This document shows positions 1 through 5,312 of a stretch of DNA of 6,522 bases, piece by piece. Origin of the DNA: an uncultured Campylobacter sp. (GTDB taxonomy: Bacteria > Campylobacterota > Campylobacteria > Campylobacterales > Campylobacteraceae); the NCBI GenBank assembly GCA_947090385.1, contig CAMUNZ010000057.1, forward strand, positions 1 through 6,522, in the 5' to 3' direction. The notes beneath the pieces were generated by a model that had not been told where the DNA came from, ran no database searches, and was given only the letters and a program-made list of their open reading frames with translations. The position numbers and the translations under genes were made by a program. Numbering within the stretch: the first letter of the stretch is position 1; the number at the start of each line of letters is the position of its first letter.

Positions 1-522
1 TTGTACGGAATTTTAGGAGTTTTCTTTTCAGTATTTTTTGGAATTTTTGAATGTGCAAAAACAAATTTAGATAAAATTAAAAAATCTATTTTAATCTTAA
101 TTTTTGGTTATAGTTTTATTTTAATTTCAGATTTTGATAAACAAAATTTTACAAAATCTTTTTCAATTCAAAACGAAATTAAAATTGACTTTGAAAAAAT
201 TTCAAATTTAAACGATTTAGAAAATATTATAAATACATCAAAACAGCCAGTTTTAGTAGATTTTTGGGCATCTTGGTGTGAAAATTGTAAAAAATTTGAT
301 GAAATTTTTACACAAAAAGATATAAAAAAAATGACACAAAATTTTAAATTAATAAAAATAGATATGAGTAAAAATAACGATGAATTGACCAAAATAACAG
401 CAAAATTTAACATATTTTTGCCACCTATGATTTTGATTTTTCAAGATGGCAAAATGATAAAAAAAATTTCTGGTCTTATATCGAAAGATGAGCTTAAAAA
501 AATCCTAACAAATTCTAGGTAA
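1..522 (+). CDS. dsbD: Thiol:disulfide interchange protein DsbD, C-terminal part (5' end outside window)
   Basis: The visible 173 residues are the end of a DsbD-like protein. Residues 1-17 and about 29-43 are hydrophobic and fit the last membrane segments of the electron-transporting core. After a short linker, a thioredoxin-like domain runs from about residue 65 to the end. Its active site is WCENC (Cys93 and Cys96) within VDFWASWCENCKKFD, and a Pro-Pro pair at 141-142 sits where the cis-Pro loop is expected (FLPPMILIF; DsbD proteins more often have GPPT here). In the family, this domain passes electrons from cytoplasmic thioredoxin, through the membrane core, to periplasmic partners such as DsbC or cytochrome c maturation proteins. 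The frame is open to the left edge, so the initial TTG is an internal codon. The stop TAA lies inside the 3' end of the convergent hypE. A membrane-anchored thioredoxin is a less likely alternative, because the segment before the domain matches DsbD. Confidence 0.85.
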   Translation: MYGILGVFFSVFFGIFECAKTNLDKIKKSILILIFGYSFILISDFDKQNFTKSFSIQNEIKIDFEKISNLNDLENIINTSKQPVLVDFWASWCENCKKFDEIFTQKDIKKMTQNFKLIKIDMSKNNDELTKITAKFNIFLPPMILIFQDGKMIKKISGLISKDELKKILTNSR

Positions 523-1500
523 AAGCTCACCTTTTGGGCTTTCCAAAAATCTTTTACTTCCATATTCATTTGTTATTGTCACAAATCCATCTTCTTTTTT
601 TGCAATGATTTCGCCTATTATATTTGCGTTTTTATTAAATTTTTGCAAAATTTTTAAAATTTTATTAGCTTCATCTTCTTTTACAGCCAAAACAAAACTT
701 CCTTCGTTTGCTAATTCAAAAGGCTCAAATCCCAAAAGTTCACAAACTCCTTGAACTTCTTTCGAAACTTTAATTTTTTCTTCAAAAACATCTATTTCAA
801 AACCACCAAATTTTGCCCATTCATTTAAAACCGCGCTAAGTCCGCCACGAGTAGCATCGCGCATACAAAGTGGCTTTAAATTTGAGTTTAAAATTTCTAA
901 AACTTCATCATTTAAATTTTTACAATCACTTTTTAAATCAATTTGTAAGGCAAGTTCATCGCGTAAAGCCAAAATCACAGCTCCGTGTCTTCCTATATCT
1001 CCGCTAAGTAAAATTTTTGCCCCTACTTCTAAATTTTTTATTTCACAAGTTTGCAAAATTTCGCCAATTCCGCTTGTGTTGATAAAAATTCCATCGCATT
1101 TATTTTTAGGGACAACTTTTGTATCTCCGCAAACTATTTTCACTCCAGCTAAATCGGCATTTTTTTTCATAGTTTTTAAAATTTCTTTAAGTTCATCGAT
1201 ATCAAATCCCTCTTCAATTATCAAACCACAACTTAAAAAAAGTGGTTTTGCCCCAACCATTAAAAGATCATTTATCGTTCCACAAACTGCGATTTTACCG
1301 ATATTTCCACCATTAAAAAATCTAGGAGTTACGACAAAACTATCTGTTGTAAAAGCTAATTTTGAATTTGATAAATTTAAAATTGCCGAATCATTTGATT
1401 GTTTTAAAATTTCATTATCAAAAACTTCAAAAATTATATCATTAATCAAATATTGCATTTCATCACCGCCACCGCCATGGCTAAGCATAATTTTTTTCAA
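505..1500 (-). CDS. hypE: Hydrogenase maturation protein HypE (carbamoyl dehydratase)
   Basis: HypE takes a carbamoyl group from HypF on its C-terminal Cys and dehydrates it with ATP to a thiocyanate, the source of the CN ligands of the [NiFe] active site. The 331-residue protein is full length. It has the N-terminal HGGGGDEM loop (8-15), the AIRS-type core with TTDSFVV (51-57), the segment GKIAVCGTINDLLMVGA (68-84) and VCGDTKVV (123-130), then GDIGRHG (167-173) and RDATRGGL (214-221) of the second half. It ends in PRIC with Cys331, the carbamoylated residue. The start is TTG at 1500: AAGGAG lies 5 nt upstream, and the resulting N-terminus has the spacing before the HG loop seen in E. coli HypE. 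The internal ATG at 1488 is too far from this site. The gene starts inside the last codons of the DUF3137 gene (20-nt overlap) and its 3' end overlaps convergent dsbD by 18 bp. No hypA follows it. Confidence 0.97.
   Translation of the reverse strand: MKKIMLSHGGGGDEMQYLINDIIFEVFDNEILKQSNDSAILNLSNSKLAFTTDSFVVTPRFFNGGNIGKIAVCGTINDLLMVGAKPLFLSCGLIIEEGFDIDELKEILKTMKKNADLAGVKIVCGDTKVVPKNKCDGIFINTSGIGEILQTCEIKNLEVGAKILLSGDIGRHGAVILALRDELALQIDLKSDCKNLNDEVLEILNSNLKPLCMRDATRGGLSAVLNEWAKFGGFEIDVFEEKIKVSKEVQGVCELLGFEPFELANEGSFVLAVKEDEANKILKILQKFNKNANIIGEIIAKKEDGFVTITNEYGSKRFLESPKGELLPRIC
522..542 (+). terminator. Weak hairpin just after the dsbD stop
   Basis: AAAGCTC (522-528) and GGGCTTT (536-542) can pair in the plus-strand RNA with one G-U pair and a 7-nt loop, right behind the dsbD stop. 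No T-run follows, and the bases are also coding sequence for the end of hypE, so this is only a possible transcription end or RNA-stabilising hairpin. In the minus-strand RNA the stem has one mismatch. Confidence 0.2.
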
Positions 1501-2296
1501 ACATTCTCCTTTTTATCCATAAAAAATCTATAAAACTTATAAAATGTTTTATTTTATCTACAAAAGTTTCAATTTCTCGCTTGTCAATTTCAAAAAACAA
1601 GGACGGAGTGTAATTAAAATATTGATTATGCAAAAAAATATAAAATTTATTATTTATAAAGGCAAAACTGGCCGCACAATTGCCAAAAGTTTGTTGGAAT
1701 TTCACTATTTTTTCCATGCTTAAAAAATCAAGCAAATATCTCGCTTCTATTTCATCGTCGCCAAAAACTCTAAATTCGTGATTAAACCCGGTGTTATCCA
1801 AAATTTCTTTTTTGCCATGCGTATCGTTAGAATAACGATTATTTTCATAATATGTTTTTGCTAAACAAAACTCAAATTCAGTTCTTTTATAAAATCCAGT
1901 TACCAAATCATGAGTTATAAAATCATTGCAAACATAAATATCCGTATCATTTATAAAATCACTCAAAAGCCCATTTTTAGGGTCATATTTATACTCTTTT
2001 AAAAAGTTAGATACGATATTTTTCTTAATTAAATACTCAAATTTTTTCTTTTCGTCTTTGTAAAACAGATAATAAAACTGCGTAAAATAAAACAAAAAAG
2101 CAATACAAATAAATATAATAATCAGCAAAAACACAATCGGAATTTTACCGAAAAATTTAAAATTCATTTTCTTAAAAAGACACATAATATATATAATTAA
2201 ACTTGATATTAAAATGACATAAAGCCTATAATTAAACAGGACTTTTTTAAAAATTTCTTTTCTTTTTTCATCCAAAATTTGACCGAAATTTTCCAT
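1481..2296 (-). CDS. DUF3137-like membrane protein inside the hyp operon
   Basis: This 271-residue protein is not a Hyp protein. From memory of the family, it resembles DUF3137 (function unknown). Two hydrophobic segments near the N-terminus (about 24-40 and 52-72) are separated by a short basic loop (KKMNFKFFGK), followed by a soluble region. The strongest family marks are FRVFGDDEIEARYLLDFLSMEKI (about 175-197), SFAFINNKFYIFLHN (210-224) and PSLFFEID (231-238). The stretch between the TEFEFC segment (139-144) and FNHEF (171-175) looks shorter than in typical members, which I recall carrying an additional FRGLFF-like segment there. I chose ATG at 2296 because it lies one base after the hypD TAA. 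A GTG at 2341 in the same frame would add 15 residues but would overlap hypD by 44 nt. No good Shine-Dalgarno precedes 2296, so coupling to hypD is likely. The 3' end overlaps hypE by 20 nt. A link to hydrogenase maturation is suggested by position only. Confidence 0.8.
   Translation of the reverse strand: MENFGQILDEKRKEIFKKVLFNYRLYVILISSLIIYIMCLFKKMNFKFFGKIPIVFLLIIIFICIAFLFYFTQFYYLFYKDEKKKFEYLIKKNIVSNFLKEYKYDPKNGLLSDFINDTDIYVCNDFITHDLVTGFYKRTEFEFCLAKTYYENNRYSNDTHGKKEILDNTGFNHEFRVFGDDEIEARYLLDFLSMEKIVKFQQTFGNCAASFAFINNKFYIFLHNQYFNYTPSLFFEIDKREIETFVDKIKHFISFIDFLWIKRRMFEKNYA
1506..1511 (-). promoter_or_regulatory. Ribosome binding site fixing the TTG start of hypE
   Basis: AAGGAG on the minus strand, followed by AATGT and then TTG at 1500. 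The site lies inside the coding end of the DUF3137 gene, so hypE translation is probably coupled to ribosomes finishing that gene. The ATG overlapping the spacer is in the upstream gene's own frame (MFEKNYA then stop) and would give only a 7-residue peptide. Confidence 0.7.
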
Positions 2297-2297
2297 T

Positions 2298-3383
2298 TTA
2301 AATTTGTCTATATTTGTAATAAGCCGCACAAGCTCCTTCACTTGAAACCATGCAGCTTCCTATCGGACTTTGAGGATTGCAAATTTTTCCAAACACTTTG
2401 CAATCTTTTGGTTTTGCGTGACCTCTTAAAATTTCGCCACATATGCAAGCTTTGCTTTCGCCTTTACTTTCAACTTTGCAATCAAAAATTTTCTTTGCAT
2501 TTAAAAAATCAAATTCATCTTTTAAATCAAAACCGCTATTTTTTATATTTCCTAAACCTCGCCAAGAAAAATCGCAAATTTTAAAATATTTATCCATTAA
2601 AGCTAAAGCTTTTAAATTTCCTTGTGGTTTTACAACTCTATCGTATTCATTAAAAACTTCATAAGAATTTTGATTTTTTTGTCTTACTAAATTTAAAATT
2701 GACATCATAATGTCAAGTGGTTCAAATCCGCTAACAGCAATCGGAGTTTTAAATTCATTTGCAAGTGGTTTAAATGCATCACTTCCGATTATCACACTAA
2801 CATGACTTGGGCCTAAAAATGCTTCTATTTTTGCAGTTTTATCGCTCATTATCGCCTTAACAGGAGCCGGAACATTAACATGATTGATATAAAAAAATAG
2901 ATTTTTTACGTTATTTTTTAAACATTTTTCTATAAGCAAAGCAGTCATAGGAGTAGTTGTTTCAAAACCAATAGCAAAAAAAATAACATTTTTTTCAGGA
3001 TTGTTGATGGCTATTTTTAAAGCGTCAAGAGGAGTATAAAGCGCTCTTATATCTTTTCCTTCGCCTCTAAGTTTTTGAAGAGATGTAAAACTTCCAGGAA
3101 CTCTCATCATATCAGCTAAGGTGCAAAAAATAGTATTTTTAATAGATGCTAATTTTATAGAAGTATCAATCACAATCTTTGGTAAAATACAAACTGGACA
3201 ACCTGGTCCATGAACAAAATTTATATTTTCACCAACTATTTGATCAATTCCAAATTTTATAATGCTATGAGTATGACCACCGCAAATTTCCATTATATTA
3301 ATCGGTTTTTTACACTCTTGTTTTATGAGTTTCGATATAGCTAGAATAGAATTTTTATCCCTAAAATCATTTATTAAATCCAT
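2298..3383 (-). CDS. hypD: Hydrogenase maturation protein HypD
   Basis: HypD is an iron-sulfur protein that, with HypC, forms the scaffold on which the Fe(CN)2CO group is assembled in the cytoplasm. The 361-residue product is of normal length and carries the family signatures: MEICGGHTHSI with Cys34, HGPGCPVC with Cys62 and Cys65, IGFETTTPMTA (138-148), GPSHVSVIIG (191-200) and VSGFEPLDI (217-225). The C-terminal Cys-rich region, C313, C315, C328, C335, C344 and C352, provides the [4Fe-4S] ligands. All key cysteines are present, so it is expected to be active. The ATG at 3383 lies within the last codons of hypC (17-nt overlap), preceded by a modest GGTGG site. Its stop lies one base before the start of the DUF3137 gene, which separates it from hypE. 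Confidence 0.97.
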   Translation of the reverse strand: MDLINDFRDKNSILAISKLIKQECKKPINIMEICGGHTHSIIKFGIDQIVGENINFVHGPGCPVCILPKIVIDTSIKLASIKNTIFCTLADMMRVPGSFTSLQKLRGEGKDIRALYTPLDALKIAINNPEKNVIFFAIGFETTTPMTALLIEKCLKNNVKNLFFYINHVNVPAPVKAIMSDKTAKIEAFLGPSHVSVIIGSDAFKPLANEFKTPIAVSGFEPLDIMMSILNLVRQKNQNSYEVFNEYDRVVKPQGNLKALALMDKYFKICDFSWRGLGNIKNSGFDLKDEFDFLNAKKIFDCKVESKGESKACICGEILRGHAKPKDCKVFGKICNPQSPIGSCMVSSEGACAAYYKYRQI

Positions 3384-3663
3384 TATCCACCCAATTTTTA
3401 AGTCCTAAATCGCCTTCTGTTTCAGGAATTGCGCCACTTTGCATTTTTGAAACAATATCTTTATAAATTTCTAAACTTTCAAGTGCGATTTTTGTGTCTA
3501 TTTTTTCCATCGCTACGCCTACATGAATCAAAACAAAATCGCCAACTTTCACTTCTTCGCTAATTAAATCTAAATTAACACCTCTTTTTACGCCCAAAGT
3601 TTCAACGATGGCAAAATTGTTTTCATCAATTGAAATAACTTTCGAAGGAATCGAAAGGCACAT
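3367..3663 (-). CDS. hypC: Hydrogenase maturation chaperone HypC
   Basis: HypC is a small chaperone that pairs with HypD during Fe(CN)2CO assembly and then delivers the group to the hydrogenase large-subunit precursor. The 98-residue protein begins MCLSIPSKV, with the essential Cys2 exposed after removal of Met. It continues with the barrel signatures GVKRGVNLDLI (24-34) and VGDFVLIHVGVAMEKID (40-56), including the conserved His47. It is at the long end for the family because of a C-terminal tail (about 75-98) that overlaps the hypD start. The ATG shares one base with the hypB stop (TAATG), and GGAG lies 8 nt upstream. A second copy for another hydrogenase (HybG/HupF type) cannot be excluded from the window, but the operon position fits the general hypC. 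Confidence 0.97.
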   Translation of the reverse strand: MCLSIPSKVISIDENNFAIVETLGVKRGVNLDLISEEVKVGDFVLIHVGVAMEKIDTKIALESLEIYKDIVSKMQSGAIPETEGDLGLKNWVDNGFNK

Positions 3664-4349
3664 TATCTAAGCTCCATTTTAAATTTTAAATAATTTATCC
3701 ATTTATCAAAACCATCGCCATTTAAGCTATCAAGTTCAATTATATCGGCTCTTGGATTTAAATTTCTTAAATCTTTTATTACTTCATTTGTGTCAAATTT
3801 AAAAAATTCTTTAACACTTGATTTAGTAATAACAACTAAATCGGCAGCTCTAAACATAACAGGATATTTTGTTATTTTATCACTTCCTTCTGGCGAACTA
3901 AGCAAAACTACATTTAAATGCGCTCCGACATCGTAACTTGCTGGACAAACCAAATTTCCAACATTTTCTACAAAAACGATATCAAGTTCATCAAGTGGCA
4001 AATGATGAAGTCCTTTATGCACCATAAAAGCATCAAGATGACAAGCTTGACCTGTTGTTATTTGAAAAGCTTTTCCACCAGCTTTTATTATGCGATCTGC
4101 ATCTTGATTTGTCTCTAAATCGCCTTCTACGACTCCAATTCTAAAACCACTTTTTTTAATTGTATTTTCTAAAAGCGTCGTTTTTCCGCTTCCTGGGCTA
4201 CTCATCAAATTTATACATAAAATTTTTTTCTCATTTAAATGCTCTCTGTTATGCATCGCTTCTTTATCATTTTCGTCCAAAATTTTGGTAACAACATCAA
4301 CTGTCTTTTTTTCTTCTGAATGATTTTCGCAACCACATTCTTTACACAT
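3663..4349 (-). CDS. hypB: Hydrogenase nickel incorporation GTPase HypB
   Basis: HypB is a G3E-family (SIMIBI) GTPase that works with HypA to insert nickel into the hydrogenase large subunit; in Campylobacter relatives HypA/HypB can also support urease. The 228-residue protein has an N-terminal CKECGC motif (Cys2, Cys5, Cys7), the high-affinity nickel site known from E. coli, but no long His-rich stretch. The P-loop is SPGSGKTTLL (51-60), followed by VEGDLETNQDADRI (74-87). Cys103-His104 in QACHLDA and Cys135 in ENVGNLVCPA form the metal site at the dimer interface. The expected NKxD guanine-recognition motif reads TKSS (175-178), so the usual Asp is Ser. The start is ATG at 4349 with AGGGGTG just upstream. 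It is the first gene of the operon, with its own promoter in the 123-bp gap, and its TAA overlaps the hypC ATG. hypF is not upstream, in contrast to the order I recall for C. jejuni. Confidence 0.97.
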   Translation of the reverse strand: MCKECGCENHSEEKKTVDVVTKILDENDKEAMHNREHLNEKKILCINLMSSPGSGKTTLLENTIKKSGFRIGVVEGDLETNQDADRIIKAGGKAFQITTGQACHLDAFMVHKGLHHLPLDELDIVFVENVGNLVCPASYDVGAHLNVVLLSSPEGSDKITKYPVMFRAADLVVITKSSVKEFFKFDTNEVIKDLRNLNPRADIIELDSLNGDGFDKWINYLKFKMELR

Positions 4350-4472
4350 TTTTCACCCCTTTAATTTTTTAAAAACGGATTATAACACTTGAAATTAAAT
4401 TTAACTTTTTTAATTATATATTGATAGAAATTTTAAGAAAGTATTAAAAATTTAAGCCAAAATGGCTTAAAT
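4350..4472. other. Intergenic region between hypB and the solute-binding protein gene
   Basis: This is the largest non-coding gap in the window. From right to left it holds the arms of the hairpin that ends the solute-binding protein gene, a very A/T-rich stretch (about 4385-4447), the hypB -10 box and the hypB ribosome binding site. It carries no open frame of note. It marks the boundary between two transcription units on the same strand. Confidence 0.7.
4379..4384 (-). promoter_or_regulatory. Probable -10 box of the hypBCD-DUF3137-hypE promoter
   Basis: On the minus strand the sequence TGTTATAAT gives a consensus TATAAT with the extended TGn, 29 nt upstream of the hypB ATG. No TTGACA-like -35 is visible 16-17 nt further upstream; A/T-rich runs occupy that stretch. 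This is the usual form of housekeeping promoters in Campylobacter. Transcription would begin near 4371-4373, leaving a short leader with the hypB ribosome site. No operator could be recognised. Confidence 0.65.
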
Positions 4473-4474
4473 TT
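4448..4474 (-). terminator. Rho-independent terminator of the solute-binding protein gene
   Basis: AAATTTAAGCCA (4448-4459) and its exact reverse complement (4463-4474) form a perfect 12-bp stem with a 3-nt loop. In the minus-strand RNA the loop is UUU and the stem's last three U run on into two more, giving UUUUU before AAUAC. The upstream arm begins inside the stop codon of the solute-binding protein gene (4473-4475). The symmetry could allow weak action in both directions, although nothing on the plus strand needs ending here. Confidence 0.8.
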
Positions 4475-5270
4475 ATCTCATAGAAATTCCGTAAGTAGAA
4501 AGAAATCTTTTTATTGTTCCATCTTCTTTCATTTGTAAAATCGCATCGTCAATTTTTTCTTTTAATTCACTATCAAAATTTTTAGAAAACATAATCGCGA
4601 GCTTACCTTTTTCATTATTTACTATTTCTAAAATTGTTAATTTTTTATCTGCACCTAAATTTTCTAAAAAAACTAATGAATTTCTATCAATTTCGTTTAA
4701 ATACTCAAATTTATTATTTAAAATAATCGGACTATTTGTAACTTCCATCACCAAAGCATCTGCACGACCAGTTTTTAACATTATCATTAAATTTATTAAA
4801 CTATCGCTAACCACAACTTTAGCATTTGGGATAGATCTTGCAAATTCTTCTTGAGTGCTACCTTTTAAAAAAGCTCCGATAACTTTACCTTGCAAATCAT
4901 CAACAGTCAACAAAGAAGTATCATCTGATCTGCAAATAATCATATTTGCGGCATTAAAATATGGAACAGAAAAATCAAAATTATTTTTTCTTTTTTCTGT
5001 TATAGATATAGTTCCTATCGCCATTTCAAAGCTTTTGTTTTCTATGCCTTCAAACAAACCTTCAAAACTACTTCCAACAAGATTAATACGCAAATTCGTA
5101 TCTCCTACTCTTTTAAAAATTTCTTTAATCATTTCGTATTCAACGCCAGTATAACCATCAGAATCTACATAGCTAAATGGTGCATTATCTGTAGCAAATC
5201 CTATATTGATTTCTTTTGCGCTTAAACAACTAAAAATCAAAAAACACAATAAAAATATTTTTTTTAACAT
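4473..5270 (-). CDS. Periplasmic amino-acid-type solute-binding protein (SBP_bac_3 family)
   Basis: The 265-residue product is a family 3 extracellular solute-binding protein, which binds polar amino acids in the periplasm and hands them to an ABC permease. A signal peptide covers about residues 1-18 (MLKK, then a hydrophobic core). It ends either at an LSA/KE signal peptidase I site or, less typically, at the lipobox-like IFSC with Cys15. The mature domain begins INIGFATDNAPFSYVD (21-36), with YTGVEYEMIKEIF (40-52), AIGTISITEKRK (84-95), where Arg94 is the usual contact for the ligand carboxylate, FDFSVPYF (98-105), and GRADALVME (168-176), where Asp171 is the usual contact for the amino group. 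It ends MKEDGTIKRFLSTYGI, as the family normally does. No permease or ATPase gene is next to it, so it may serve a transporter encoded elsewhere. The ATG at 5270 is preceded by GAAGGT. The exact ligand cannot be inferred; proximity to ilvA is no proof. Confidence 0.9.
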   Translation of the reverse strand: MLKKIFLLCFLIFSCLSAKEINIGFATDNAPFSYVDSDGYTGVEYEMIKEIFKRVGDTNLRINLVGSSFEGLFEGIENKSFEMAIGTISITEKRKNNFDFSVPYFNAANMIICRSDDTSLLTVDDLQGKVIGAFLKGSTQEEFARSIPNAKVVVSDSLINLMIMLKTGRADALVMEVTNSPIILNNKFEYLNEIDRNSLVFLENLGADKKLTILEIVNNEKGKLAIMFSKNFDSELKEKIDDAILQMKEDGTIKRFLSTYGISMR

Positions 5271-5301
5271 ATTTTTTACCTTCTATTAAATTTCATAAAA
5301 T

Positions 5302-5307
5302 TTTATA
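5302..5307 (-). promoter_or_regulatory. Possible -10 box before the solute-binding protein gene
   Basis: The 42-bp gap after ilvA contains, on the minus strand, TTGTATAAAATTTT with a TATAAA hexamer. It lies about 32 nt upstream of the ATG at 5270, a plausible distance. There is no clear -35, and such A/T-rich words are common here. No terminator hairpin was seen between ilvA and this gene, so read-through from ilvA is equally possible. Confidence 0.3.
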
Positions 5308-5312
5308 CAAAA

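Noticed and set aside
168..413. 81-codon open frame on the minus strand
   Set aside because: It is antisense to the dsbD thioredoxin domain and low in complexity (Phe/Ile/Ser-rich), with no ribosome site or family match recognised.
1..522. TTG at position 1 as a true start codon for a small membrane thioredoxin
   Set aside because: The frame is open at the window edge and the N-terminal part matches the last membrane segments of DsbD, so the gene most likely continues to the left.
1076..1522. 148-codon open frame on the plus strand
   Set aside because: It lies fully antisense to hypE and its start, gives a protein with no family features, and results from the low stop frequency opposite a well-supported gene.
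2297..2341. Longer form of the DUF3137 protein starting at GTG 2341
   Set aside because: The added 15 residues come from re-reading the conserved hypD C-terminus in another frame. The ATG at 2296, one base after the hypD stop, fits the tight coupling seen elsewhere in the operon.
2279..2664. Two short plus-strand frames opposite the end of hypD
   Set aside because: They mirror the Cys-rich end of hypD, which is clearly the coding strand; no promoter or recognisable domain supports them.
3918..4118. 66-codon plus-strand frame opposite hypB
   Set aside because: It is antisense to the conserved metal-site and GTPase motifs of hypB and has no features of its own.
4448..4474. The perfect palindrome as an operator for the hyp promoter
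   Set aside because: It lies more than 60 bp upstream of the -10 box, spans the stop codon of the preceding gene, and is followed by a U-run in the direction of that gene, so a terminator explains it better.
4855..5154. 99-codon plus-strand frame opposite the solute-binding protein gene
   Set aside because: It is a shadow of a complete, family-typical gene on the other strand.
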